A DNA stretch of 32,028 nt from CAZLGC01 sp964559275 (GTDB lineage Bacteria > Patescibacteriota > CALEFQ01). The notes beneath the pieces are model-generated. The model was not told the DNA's origin. It saw only the letters and a list, made by a program, of their open reading frames with translations, and did no database searches. Positions within the stretch are counted from its first letter, which is position 1; the number at the start of each line of letters is the position of its first letter. The stretch covers positions 1 to 32,028 of the forward strand of contig CAZLGC010000008.1 of assembly GCA_964559275.1 (NCBI GenBank), given 5' to 3'. Shown here piece by piece: positions 1-7,171 of the stretch. A program made the position numbers and the translations under genes.

Positions 1-1
1 A

Positions 2-829
2 ATATTCCTGTTTCCCAAACGTTTATCCTGGGTGTTTATCTTCAAAACGGAACCAGTGCTGGAAATATGGTCACAGCAAAGCCTGACCACTTCCCCGAAA
101 TTGTTCTTTTATCTAATCGGTTTTGGTATCCTTATACCCCTTTCTATAATCGGATCGGTGACTCTTTTCAAAAAGTTTGATTCGAAGATATTCTTTGTCA
201 CTATCTGGTGTTGGCTGACTTTTGTCCTCCTTTACGCACCTATCCCTTTTAACCGGCGGTTTTCCGAAGGAATCGCCGTCCCCCTAGGCATTCTGGCTAC
301 GGTAGGTTTAGTATTTTGTTATAATCGCTGGGCCAAAACTCCGCGCTCTAAATTCGTCTTCATTTTGCTGGCCGCCGTAATTTTGGCAGTCGCTCTGGTG
401 CCGTCAAATGCTTTCAACATCTGGTCGCTGTTCGCGGTACACAAGACTTACAAATCGACTCCATTTTACCTGCCCCAGGCTGAATACGAATCCCTGAAAT
501 GGTTACAGGAAAACTCCGGTCCTGAAGACATTGTGCTATCCGGTCATACCGACGGTTTCATTATTCCGGCGTTCACCGCTCGCCGGGTATACATTGGACA
601 CGATTTGCAAACAGCAAATTTTTACGACAAGCGCCCGCAAATGGAAAAATTCTTTGCCGACAACGAGAATTTGGAGGAGAAGAAGGAATGGCTAATTGAA
701 AACAGAATTGATTATGTTTATTATGCCGCCGAAGAGAAAGGATTGGGTGATTTTGACCCTTATAACGCAGCTTTTTTGGAAGAGAAATTTAGTAACGAGC
801 TTGTTTCCATCTTCGTGGTGGTGCCATAG
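2..829 (+). CDS. Membrane glycosyltransferase-like protein, C-terminal part (5' truncated by window edge)
   Basis: The reading frame is open from base 2 with no stop, so the gene starts upstream of the window. An internal GTG at 32 is unlikely to be the real start. About four hydrophobic segments are visible in the first half, followed by a soluble tail of about 110 residues. The tail contains a WLQENSGPEDIVLS segment and an RRVYIGH segment, and ends near IDYVYYAAEEK. This layout of a membrane part plus a soluble tail with a 'W-L-x-E-x-[ST]-x-x-x-D-x-V-L' stretch is common in large multi-membrane GT39/PMT-like or uncharacterised polytopic proteins of CPR and Chloroflexi. The catalytic N-terminal part is outside the window, so the activity cannot be checked. 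Function is an inference from style. Confidence 0.6.
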   Translation: MFLFPKRLSWVFIFKTEPVLEIWSQQSLTTSPKLFFYLIGFGILIPLSIIGSVTLFKKFDSKIFFVTIWCWLTFVLLYAPIPFNRRFSEGIAVPLGILATVGLVFCYNRWAKTPRSKFVFILLAAVILAVALVPSNAFNIWSLFAVHKTYKSTPFYLPQAEYESLKWLQENSGPEDIVLSGHTDGFIIPAFTARRVYIGHDLQTANFYDKRPQMEKFFADNENLEEKKEWLIENRIDYVYYAAEEKGLGDFDPYNAAFLEEKFSNELVSIFVVVP

Positions 830-846
830 ATAACTGCGCCCCAAGC

Positions 847-875
847 TTGAACTAGTAAATAAATTGGTGTATACT
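847..875 (+). promoter_or_regulatory. Promoter for the galU operon
   Basis: TTGAAC at 847-852, a 17-nt spacer, and TATACT at 870-875. A second extended -10 (TG-T-TATAAT, ending at 915) lies downstream without a clear -35, so there may be two start points before galU at 955. Confidence 0.6.
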
Positions 876-954
876 TAGGGCGCTTTTAGCTAAATAAAGC
901 TGTTTGTGTTATAATTAACTAAGGACTTTTCCACAAGCCCAGTTTCAAGTAATT

Positions 955-1821
955 ATGCCAAAGATCAGAAAAGGAGTCATTACAGCCGCCGGCAAAGGAA
1001 CCCGTTTTTTACCGGCAGTGAAGACGATGCCCAAGGAGATGCTGCCCATAGTAGACAAGCCGATCATCCAATATATCGTTGAGGAAATGGTTGAGGCCGG
1101 CATCGAGGATATAATAATTGTTACCAGCTGGGACAAACGAGCGGTGGAGGACCACTTTGATACCACGTTTGAACTTGAGGAGCATCTGAAAAAACAAGGC
1201 AAGCTGGAAATGCTAGACGAGATCAAGAAGATCTCCAACATGGCCAACTTCACCTACGTTCGCCAGAAGGGGCCGTACGGGAACGGAACCCCGTGCCTGA
1301 ATGTTCGCACCCTGATCGGAGACGAACCATTTATCTACGCTTATGGTGATGATCTGGTAAAGTCGCGTACATCTTTTACCAAACAGTTAGTTGATCGATA
1401 TAACAAAGAGGGAGGCGGTGTAATCCTCGGGTGCCAACAGACACCAAAAGAACAGTTAAGCCGCTATGGTGTCGTTGATTTCAAGAAGACTACCGGAGAA
1501 GTTGAAGGTATTGTTGAAAAACCAGACCCCGGAAAGGAACCTTCTGATCTAGTTGCCTTTGGTCGTTATCTCCTAGAACCGGAAATTCCGGAGATACTTG
1601 CCAAGCAAAAACCCGGCAAAGATAACGAGCTTTGGCTAGTAGACGCCATTCACTCCTATATCAACAACGGGGGTAAAGCTTACGCCGAGGCCATAAAAGA
1701 CGGTTTCTGGTATACCACCGGCGATCCCTTGAATTACCTGAAGGCGGTCCTGGAATACGCCTTGTGTCGCGATGATATCAATGGTGAACTGAAGGATTAT
1801 ATCAAAAATCTCCGTCTCTAA
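955..1821 (+). CDS. galU: UTP--glucose-1-phosphate uridylyltransferase
   Basis: Makes UDP-glucose from UTP and glucose-1-phosphate in the cytoplasm, the sugar donor for surface polysaccharides. The 288-residue length is normal for the family. Residues 11-36 contain the nucleotide-binding signature with AAGKGTRFLP followed by PKEMLPIVDKP. A VEKPDP motif sits near residue 182. There is no Shine-Dalgarno sequence before the ATG, as for most housekeeping genes here. It is the first gene of a unit that continues with a sugar-binding protein 22 nt downstream. It could supply precursors for the polysaccharide operon at 12870-20804, though the two are far apart. The family assignment is secure. Confidence 0.93.
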   Translation: MPKIRKGVITAAGKGTRFLPAVKTMPKEMLPIVDKPIIQYIVEEMVEAGIEDIIIVTSWDKRAVEDHFDTTFELEEHLKKQGKLEMLDEIKKISNMANFTYVRQKGPYGNGTPCLNVRTLIGDEPFIYAYGDDLVKSRTSFTKQLVDRYNKEGGGVILGCQQTPKEQLSRYGVVDFKKTTGEVEGIVEKPDPGKEPSDLVAFGRYLLEPEIPEILAKQKPGKDNELWLVDAIHSYINNGGKAYAEAIKDGFWYTTGDPLNYLKAVLEYALCRDDINGELKDYIKNLRL

Positions 1822-1843
1822 ACCAAAATAAATTTCAAAGTTT

Positions 1844-3181
1844 ATGAAAAATATTTCTTGGTACAAATTGCTAGGAGTTCTTCTAGTTATTTGCGTTGGC
1901 CTTTCTTTTGCCGGCCTGGAATGCCCGCCTAAGAAAGAAGGGCAGGAAGAGGAAATAACTTTGCAGTGGTGGCGGGTTAACTTTGATGATAGTCGCGACA
2001 TGCTGGAACTGGCTAACGGATTCTCGGCTGTTTATCCGAATATCAAAGTAGAAATAAAAACTTTTACCTTTGCTGAATATGAAGAGGCTTTAGTTGATGC
2101 TATTTCAGCCAGCACTGCCGAGGAGAACAAAGGTCCTGATATTCTTTCCATTCACAATGACTGGCTGCCGCGCTGGCAGGACCGCCTGCAGGCTATGCCC
2201 GAATCCAGCGACAACTATGAGCATCTTAATCTGCGAGAATATGAAGATACTTTTGTGGAGGTAGCTGCCACGGAACTAACTGATGAAAATCAGATCTATG
2301 CCTGCCCGCTTTACGTTGACACCCTGGCCCTGTATTACAATCAGGATTTACTTGATTCCGCCGGTGTTCCTAATGCCCCTGCAACCTGGGAAGATTTTTC
2401 TGCCGCTGTCGAGAAGATGACTGTTCAGGAAGCTGGGGAAATCATACAGTCCGGTGCCGCTATGGGAACCAGCACTAACATAAACCGATCTACAGATATC
2501 CTGGAACTGTTGATGCTCCAAAACGGAACCCAGATGATCAACGATGATAATACCAAGATAACTTTTGATGCTTCTCAGGTGGATGCCGAAGGTGAAGCTT
2601 TCAATCCGGGTGTCATTGCGACTACTTATTATACTGACTTCGCCAACGCCCAAAAAGCCACCTATACCTGGAATTTGAATCAAGATTATTCAATCGATGC
2701 CTTCGTTTCTGGGAAGACTGCTATGATGATGAATTATTCCTTCAGGCAAGAGACACTTGAAGACAAATCAGCTAATTTAAACTACCGTATCGCTCCGTCT
2801 CCGCAAATAGGGGAGGGGCAAAGTGAAGTCAACTACCCCAACTACTGGGCCATGGCTGTTTCTAACAAAACTAAATATCCCGATCAGGCCTGGGAGTTTG
2901 TAGAATTCATGACCGGTTATGATATTGCTAAGGCTTATCTAGATGTAACCGAGCGACCTCCGGCCCGGCGTGACATTATAGCCGAGGTAAAAGATGATCC
3001 TGTGCTGGGTGTTTTTGCCGAGCAGGCCCTGTCCGCCCGTAGCTGGTGGAAGCCAGATAATAGACAGGTGGAGGTTATATTTGCTAGAATGATAGATGAT
3101 ATTAACGTTGGTCGCAGCAGTGTCGAGCAGGCTATGTCGCAGGCTCAGCAAAGCGCCCAGCAACTCATAAAAGATGAATAA
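1844..3181 (+). CDS. ABC-type sugar-binding protein (extracellular solute-binding family 1)
   Basis: 445 residues with an N-terminal hydrophobic signal (about residues 9-25). A Cys follows in GLEC, but the -1 position is Glu, so it is a poor lipobox. Secretion by an ordinary signal peptide, or anchoring through the uncleaved segment, are both possible. The mature part has the family-1 pattern: LQWWRVNFDD at the start, DILSIHNDWLPRW, YACPLYVDTLALYYNQDLLDSAG, then NYPNYWAMAVSNKTKYPDQAWEFVEFMT. The usual role is capturing sugars for an ABC importer, but no permease or ATPase gene is adjacent. Its stop overlaps the start of the next gene (ATGAATAA, 3174-3181), implying coupled translation with a pilin-like protein. 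The substrate is unknown. Confidence 0.85.
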   Translation: MKNISWYKLLGVLLVICVGLSFAGLECPPKKEGQEEEITLQWWRVNFDDSRDMLELANGFSAVYPNIKVEIKTFTFAEYEEALVDAISASTAEENKGPDILSIHNDWLPRWQDRLQAMPESSDNYEHLNLREYEDTFVEVAATELTDENQIYACPLYVDTLALYYNQDLLDSAGVPNAPATWEDFSAAVEKMTVQEAGEIIQSGAAMGTSTNINRSTDILELLMLQNGTQMINDDNTKITFDASQVDAEGEAFNPGVIATTYYTDFANAQKATYTWNLNQDYSIDAFVSGKTAMMMNYSFRQETLEDKSANLNYRIAPSPQIGEGQSEVNYPNYWAMAVSNKTKYPDQAWEFVEFMTGYDIAKAYLDVTERPPARRDIIAEVKDDPVLGVFAEQALSARSWWKPDNRQVEVIFARMIDDINVGRSSVEQAMSQAQQSAQQLIKDE

Positions 3182-3839
3182 AAGGATAGCCCTATTCTTA
3201 CCTGTTGTAGTATTGGCCTTTGTCGCGATATTAGGTTTCACTCATGATGTCGCTGCCTATAAGGATTGTAACGGGACTAGCTGTGTTGAGTTTCCACCTA
3301 TAGGCCAGGGAATAGATTTATGTAACGACGATTCCGATTGTTGCACAAACGAAAATGCCGGCTGCGCCTCCGGAGAAACAGCTGTTTGGCTCTCACCCTC
3401 TAGCACCTGTGAATGTCAGGCGGGATCGCCGAGCGGCTCAACTAATCCTCAAAGCGAAGCTGAGTGTCGTCAATACTGCAGCAGCCTTCCCGGCAAAGAA
3501 TTTGAAAGTTGGGACGATTCCAGTAAAACCTGCAGCTGTAAAGACAAATCAACGAACGGTAACGGCACTGGCAGTTTCAACCTTGGTTCTCCCTGGGGTG
3601 GCGGCCCTGGAACTGTCGGAGAAGTACTGGAAAATGTAACGAACTGGGTACTGGGAATTGCTGGGGCCTTGGCGGTTCTGTTCATCATCATTTCCGGGAT
3701 CCGCTATATCACTTCGGCTGGTAACCCGCAATTGCAGGAATCTGCCAAAAAGAATCTGACCAGCGCCATTATTGGCCTAGTTATAGTTTTGATTGCTTTC
3801 GTAATTGTCAATGTAATCGCCAGGGTTCTAACAACCTGA
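3174..3839 (+). CDS. VirB2/TrbC-like pilin with an added Cys-rich domain
   Basis: 221 residues. A signal peptide occupies about residues 1-28 (ends near DVAA). A region of about 100 residues follows that holds 12 cysteines (for example SDCCT, CECQ, TCSCKD) and is likely disulfide-bonded outside the cell. The C-terminal 75 residues form two membrane helices around a short GNPQLQESAKKNL loop, the arrangement of VirB2/TrbC pilins. The same two-helix core is repeated in the next gene (TNWVLGIAGALAVLFIIISG here, TNWVLGITGAIAVLFIIYGG there), so the two are paralogs. It overlaps the end of the sugar-binding protein gene by 8 nt. VirB2-like proteins of this size are widespread in CPR genomes. Assembly into a pilus or a secretion channel is an inference. 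Confidence 0.75.
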   Translation: MNKRIALFLPVVVLAFVAILGFTHDVAAYKDCNGTSCVEFPPIGQGIDLCNDDSDCCTNENAGCASGETAVWLSPSSTCECQAGSPSGSTNPQSEAECRQYCSSLPGKEFESWDDSSKTCSCKDKSTNGNGTGSFNLGSPWGGGPGTVGEVLENVTNWVLGIAGALAVLFIIISGIRYITSAGNPQLQESAKKNLTSAIIGLVIVLIAFVIVNVIARVLTT

Positions 3840-3887
3840 TCACGTCATTTATAAACTAAACATAAACACAGAAAGGGGGTGAAGATT

Positions 3888-4247
3888 ATGAAATCACGAC
3901 TTGTCGCAATTTTGCCCGTCGTTGCTCTCGTCGCTGTAGCCGGGCTGTTAGTATGTAATACAGCTTTTGCCGCTAACGAAGGCTTCACAACTACTGCTGC
4001 CGCTACCGGTGTCGCTAGTGGAACCGAATCAGAGTTAATAACCTCAGTTACTAACTGGGTTTTGGGTATTACCGGTGCTATCGCTGTCCTCTTCATCATC
4101 TACGGTGGTTTCCGCTACATCACCGCCAGTGGTAACCAGACTCAGATGGAACAGGCTAAAAACATCCTGATCAAAGCCATCATCGGCTTGGTCATTGTTT
4201 TGGTAGCCTACGTCATCGTGACTGCTGTAGTAGGTGCCCTGGTCTAG
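3888..4247 (+). CDS. VirB2/TrbC-like mini-pilin
   Basis: 119 residues from the ATG at 3888. A GTG at 3879 is also in frame, but it lies inside the purine-rich ribosome site GAAAGGGGG (3871-3879), so the ATG is preferred. The signal peptide ends at NTAFA, leaving a mature protein of about 90 residues with two hydrophobic helices separated by an ASGNQTQMEQAKN turn. This matches the core of the preceding Cys-rich pilin without its extra domain. It has the only good Shine-Dalgarno sequence in this operon, consistent with a major, highly expressed subunit. A strong terminator follows at 4261. No VirB4- or VirB6-like partner is in the window. Confidence 0.8.
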   Translation: MKSRLVAILPVVALVAVAGLLVCNTAFAANEGFTTTAAATGVASGTESELITSVTNWVLGITGAIAVLFIIYGGFRYITASGNQTQMEQAKNILIKAIIGLVIVLVAYVIVTAVVGALV

Positions 4248-4260
4248 CAGTCCCTGAACA

Positions 4261-4318
4261 AACCCCCTCGCTCGAAGTTCATTTTGAGAGTAAAGTGAAC
4301 TTGGGTGAGGGGGTTTTT
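4261..4318 (+). terminator. Rho-independent terminator of the galU-pilin unit
   Basis: A long inverted repeat pairs CCCCCTC with GAGGGGG and GAAGTTCA with TGAACTT, followed by TTTTT. It is the same style of C-rich/G-rich hairpin found ahead of dnaA at 28865-28911. Confidence 0.85.
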
Positions 4319-4326
4319 GGATAAAT

Positions 4327-4368
4327 GAAAACTCCCCGGACCAGCGCGCGAACGCTAGCCAGAGGAGT
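4327..4368 (-). terminator. Terminator of the 4383-4910 gene
   Basis: On the minus strand, imperfect paired arms (ACTCC/GGAGT outside, AGCG/CGCT inside) are followed by TTTTCATTTAT. It begins 15 nt after the stop codon. Confidence 0.6.
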
Positions 4369-4382
4369 CTTACCGCAGCGGG

Positions 4383-4910
4383 CTACAGCCGCTCGACGAT
4401 GACCGTAGTCTTCGTCGATTGGGCGGACTTGATGCCCAGCTGCCATGGGTACCCCTGGGGCGGGATGCTGATATCGGACGTTCGCGGATACGGATGTCCG
4501 TCCAGCAGCGCCCGGCCGTTGACGTAGATCTTGGCCTTGCCGTGATCTACGCGCAGGTGGACTTCCTGATCCGGTTGCACCAGATCAGAGAAAGTGACCC
4601 CTTTCTTGGCACCAGCCCGGACCACGACGACCTCACCGCGGGGCGGCAGGTGAAGAGCAGGCTCGGTCGCGAGCTGCTCCGTCCAGTCTCCGGCGAAAAG
4701 CCAGAAGACCACGACCGCAGCGATGACCGCTGCCACCGCGCCGAATCCGACCAATGTGCTCTTGGACTTACCCTTCGCTCGTGCGAAGATGCCGTAGAGC
4801 CGAGCCAGTATCCACCAGGCGATTCCCAGAACCACCAGAAAGAGGACAAACCGGAATACTCCGGGCCCGCCCCCGATCTGCTGCCAAAGGTTCGAAAAAA
4901 TCTGTTCCAT
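4383..4910 (-). CDS. GC-rich orphan membrane protein with a C-terminal beta-rich domain
   Basis: 175 residues, not recognised. Two membrane helices are visible (about residues 18-43 and 52-73). An outward-facing or cytoplasmic domain of about 95 residues follows, rich in short beta-like stretches (GEVVVVRAG, KAKIYVNGRALLDGH, TTVIVERL). A strong ribosome site AAAGGAGG lies 9 nt before the ATG, a TTGACA promoter lies at 4958-4986, and a private terminator follows the gene. G+C is visibly higher than in galU or the pilin genes. The opposite-strand frame at 4419-4958 has no such signals. No function can be named; the C-terminal part could be a ligand- or wall-binding fold, but this is only an impression. 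Confidence 0.75.
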   Translation of the reverse strand: MEQIFSNLWQQIGGGPGVFRFVLFLVVLGIAWWILARLYGIFARAKGKSKSTLVGFGAVAAVIAAVVVFWLFAGDWTEQLATEPALHLPPRGEVVVVRAGAKKGVTFSDLVQPDQEVHLRVDHGKAKIYVNGRALLDGHPYPRTSDISIPPQGYPWQLGIKSAQSTKTTVIVERL

Positions 4911-4957
4911 CGAACAAATCCTCCTTTGCTTTCAAGTTGCAGTTATCTCGACCCCTA

Positions 4958-4986
4958 AAATTATCATATTTTACCATTTTTGTCAA
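4958..4986 (-). promoter_or_regulatory. Promoter of the 4383-4910 gene
   Basis: On the minus strand, TTGACA (4981-4986) is followed by a 17-nt spacer ending in TGA and then TAATTT (4958-4963), an extended -10. The stretch 4911-5296 holds this promoter, the divergent one at 5070 and a structured leader, and no further gene. Confidence 0.6.
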
Positions 4987-5069
4987 GCTTTATCTGCCTT
5001 TAGAATGGAGGCTTTTGCCAGCTATTTCCCTAAATAAAGCTAAAAATGGACCCTAGAAGGTAAATTAAC

Positions 5070-5098
5070 TTGACAAAAAGGCAATATTATGATAAGCT
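5070..5098 (+). promoter_or_regulatory. Promoter of the 5297-5731 gene
   Basis: TTGACA at 5070-5075, a 17-nt spacer ending in TGA, and TAAGCT at 5093-5098. It shares the TTGACAAAA...TATGATAA layout with the promoters at 4958-4986 and 8590-8618. Confidence 0.6.
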
Positions 5099-5175
5099 GC
5101 TATGTTAAGGATAGGAGTACCTAGAAAACTCTCTATTTTGCGCCCGGAAAAAGTCGCTTAAAAAACGACCTTCTC

Positions 5176-5271
5176 TGGGTGCAAAAACACCCCTCATTTT
5201 GTTCATCAGGGAGTGGCGTAAGCCCTCCCAGAAAGTCAAGTTAACCCTGGGGCGGCAAGCGCGCGTCGCCC
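5176..5271 (+). other. Structured 5' leader
   Basis: The leader of about 190 nt before the 5297 gene contains three small hairpins: GGGTG/CACCC (5176-5191), GGGAG/CTCCC (about 5210-5229) and GGGCGGC/GTCGCCC (5250-5271). No known riboswitch class was recognised. Confidence 0.35.
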
Positions 5272-5296
5272 TGATCACAAAAGGGAGGGTACCCTC

Positions 5297-5731
5297 ATGA
5301 AATTGTTGCTTCTCATCGTTGCCGGCTTCTTGGCCTGGTTCTTCAAGAATCAGATCAAGGAAGCGAACAAGGACGGGGCGCTTGGCAAGCACCCCACCGC
5401 GGTGTTCCTGGTGCTGTGGTTCGTCATCTTCAGCATCGGGTTCCCAGTAGTCAGCCTCGTCTTCACCGACACCATGTCGGCCGAGGCTGAGCTCCCGGTC
5501 AAAGTCGATGCCGCGGGCAACCCCGTCATCGACCCCTCAACCGGGCACCCAGTTCTCCTGCCCACGGAGAACAAAGAGCTCGAGACCATGGACTACGTCA
5601 AGGAGTCCCTGGTCGCCCAGCTCGGCGACCTCGTGGGTCTGGATGACCTGGACGGAGACGGGTTCTCCGATTCTCAGGAGGTTCGCCTCCGGTGGAATCC
5701 GTCGATCTACACGCTCCTGAAAAAGAAGTAG
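5297..5731 (+). CDS. GC-rich orphan membrane protein with a calcium-type DxDGDG motif
   Basis: 144 residues. There is a short N-terminal hydrophobic helix (about 2-16), a second at about 34-57, then a domain exposed to the outside if the N-terminus is also outside. Near the C-terminus the sequence DLDGDGFSDSQE (about residues 117-128) matches the calcium-binding loop of thrombospondin type-3 and EF-hand-like repeats. A GGGAGG ribosome site precedes the ATG by 8 nt. G+C is high: 39 of 60 bases in 5461-5520 by hand count, against 26 of 60 in galU 1441-1500. It has its own promoter and terminator. The function is unknown; the motif links it in style to the proteins at 23206 and 31726. Confidence 0.75.
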   Translation: MKLLLLIVAGFLAWFFKNQIKEANKDGALGKHPTAVFLVLWFVIFSIGFPVVSLVFTDTMSAEAELPVKVDAAGNPVIDPSTGHPVLLPTENKELETMDYVKESLVAQLGDLVGLDDLDGDGFSDSQEVRLRWNPSIYTLLKKK

Positions 5732-5755
5732 GGGGTGTGTAAGCACGCCTATAAG

Positions 5756-5789
5756 CCGCCCTGTAGACTTCGGTCGAACGGGCGGTTTT
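5756..5789 (+). terminator. Terminator of the 5297-5731 gene
   Basis: A CCGCCC/GGGCGG stem with an inner GAC-TTCG-GTC tetraloop hairpin, followed by TTTTC. A second perfect hairpin (AAACCGCC/GGCGGTTT, 5800-5819) follows directly and can act on either strand. Confidence 0.8.
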
Positions 5790-5827
5790 CACATATACAA
5801 AACCGCCTTGGGGCGGTTTCAAAAAGG

Positions 5828-5854
5828 AAGCCCCTGGTCAGTGACCAAGGGCTT
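5828..5854 (-). terminator. Terminator of the 5869-7047 gene
   Basis: AAGCCC/GGGCTT and TGGT/ACCA arms. On the minus strand they are followed by CCTTTTTG. Confidence 0.75.
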
Positions 5855-5868
5855 AATGTCTTCTGTTG

Positions 5869-7047
5869 TTAGTCGGGGGGAGGCAGGAGATTGTCCGGGT
5901 GGCGCGGCAGCTGGCGCTGTCGCTCAGCCGGGAACCTCTGCCTTTCGTAGTCGGTGAGCTGTCGGTATGGTTCCGGTTTCAGGGGAATCTGCCGGAGCAG
6001 GGGCCAGAGAATGACCACCATGCATCCCAGAGCCATCAAGCCCGCCAAGAGTAACCAGCCCAGCATCCGCTGGCGGCGCATCCGATCGGCTACCTGCCAG
6101 GTTACCCGACTATGGTAGCGTTCCAGATCCAGGTGATTTTCCACCTGGGCACCAGCAGCTTGCAGTTCCAGAATCTCGGCATCAAGCTCTTGGACTTCGG
6201 GATCCACCGCGGTTTCCTGCGGGGTGATCTCCTTGCCCAGGCCGAACGAGAGTAACTCGTCGAGCTGGCCCCGTAACCAGGAGTTCACCGTATTATCGAT
6301 GATTTCCTGGCCCCGCTGCGCCTTGGCGCCGATCTCGGCTACCCGGTCTTCGGCAGTAGGGAAGTACTCTCCCATCCCGTCGGCAACCATCTTATTCCAG
6401 GCTGCCGTGCGCAGGACCTCGGCCTCCAGCTGAGCGTAGTACGCCGCCGGAATGGCCATGATACCTACCAGGACGAGTCCGGAAACTGACAGCGCCCAGC
6501 TCTGCGGCCGTGACACCCGCGCCCAGTCTACCTGGAACACGAACGCCATCACAGCCCAGACAGCCGCGCCGGCCGAAATGGCTCCCAGAATCCCCAGGAT
6601 CTCGAACCGCCAGGTGATCAGGGTGACCAACCCGCCGGAGCCAAGAGTGACTCCGAGCTGGGTCAGCTCCGCTCGAGAACGGAACTTCCGCGGCGTGACA
6701 TCAGCTGGATCTACCTCGTCGAAGAGGTGGAACAGACCGGAGAGAGTCAGTACCGGCGTGAAGTCTACGACTGTATTCACCACCGGCACGAATTCCAGGG
6801 CCGTTTCCAACCCCTGGAAAACCATCGATCCCGTACCCCACATGATCTTCGCCAGCCCCACCATGATCATGTTCAGGGTGAAGTTGACCGGGTCAGGAGC
6901 AAAGGATGTGATTCCCAGGGACGCCAGCATCATGCCGCCGCGGGCCAGAATGTCAATCGCATCGATCGCGATGCTGATGACCATTCTGAGCCCCCAGGGC
7001 AACCAGTCCCCGACAGCGAAAGTTCTGAATCGTCGTACCTTTTTCAT
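5869..7047 (-). CDS. GC-rich orphan polytopic membrane protein
   Basis: 392 residues, not recognised. Hydrophobic stretches lie at about residues 15-70, 75-120, 150-200 and 205-235. A charged helical region follows (about 240-340) that includes a likely coiled coil, VQELDAEILELQAAG. There is one more membrane helix (MLGWLLLAGLMALGCMVVIL) and a Pro/Arg-rich tail ending DNLLPPPD. A GGAGGG ribosome site lies 4 nt before the ATG. It follows the 7172-8434 gene on the same strand after 124 nt that hold a terminator-like hairpin and an inverted repeat. The two products could act together at the membrane, but this rests on position only. Plus-strand frames inside it lack ribosome sites and are taken as shadows. 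Confidence 0.72.
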   Translation of the reverse strand: MKKVRRFRTFAVGDWLPWGLRMVISIAIDAIDILARGGMMLASLGITSFAPDPVNFTLNMIMVGLAKIMWGTGSMVFQGLETALEFVPVVNTVVDFTPVLTLSGLFHLFDEVDPADVTPRKFRSRAELTQLGVTLGSGGLVTLITWRFEILGILGAISAGAAVWAVMAFVFQVDWARVSRPQSWALSVSGLVLVGIMAIPAAYYAQLEAEVLRTAAWNKMVADGMGEYFPTAEDRVAEIGAKAQRGQEIIDNTVNSWLRGQLDELLSFGLGKEITPQETAVDPEVQELDAEILELQAAGAQVENHLDLERYHSRVTWQVADRMRRQRMLGWLLLAGLMALGCMVVILWPLLRQIPLKPEPYRQLTDYERQRFPAERQRQLPRHPDNLLPPPD

Positions 7048-7078
7048 CTACCCTCCATCTTCGGAAAAAGTTCTTGTT

Positions 7079-7124
7079 TGTAGAAGACACATTATTATCG
7101 CCAGACAATAATCTGGCTTCTACA
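7079..7124. repeat. Two-level inverted repeat in the leader of the 5869-7047 gene
   Basis: TGTAGAAG (7079-7086) pairs with CTTCTACA (7117-7124). Inside, CCAGA (7101-7105) pairs with TCTGG (7112-7116). It lies between a terminator and the ribosome site of the 392-residue protein gene, so it could be a leader structure or a protein-binding site. Confidence 0.5.
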
Positions 7125-7135
7125 GATAAAGTTTA

Positions 7136-7166
7136 GGGCGGCAGTGACTTGCGTCAGCTACCGCCC
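7136..7166 (-). terminator. Hairpin after the 7172-8434 gene
   Basis: The GGGCGG...GAC arm pairs with GTC...CCGCCC around a TTGC loop. Only a weak T stretch follows on the minus strand (TAAACTTTATC), so read-through into the next gene is possible. Confidence 0.6.
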
Positions 7167-7171
7167 CGAAC

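Noticed and set aside
836..886. Terminator of the first partial gene (GCGCCC/GGGCGC followed by TTTT)
   Set aside because: The stem is only six pairs around a long loop that contains the galU promoter, so it is probably chance.
4419..4958. 179-codon frame on the plus strand
   Set aside because: No ribosome site; the minus-strand gene 4383-4910 has a promoter, SD sequence, membrane helices and terminator.
890..5041. Shared 12-mer CTAAATAAAGCT at 890-901 and 5030-5041
   Set aside because: It is AT-rich, short and found in unrelated settings, so it does not qualify as a mobile or regulatory repeat.
6452..7111. 219-codon frame on the plus strand inside 5869-7047
   Set aside because: Composition is Thr/Ser/Pro/Arg-rich, as expected for the complement of a hydrophobic gene, and there is no SD.
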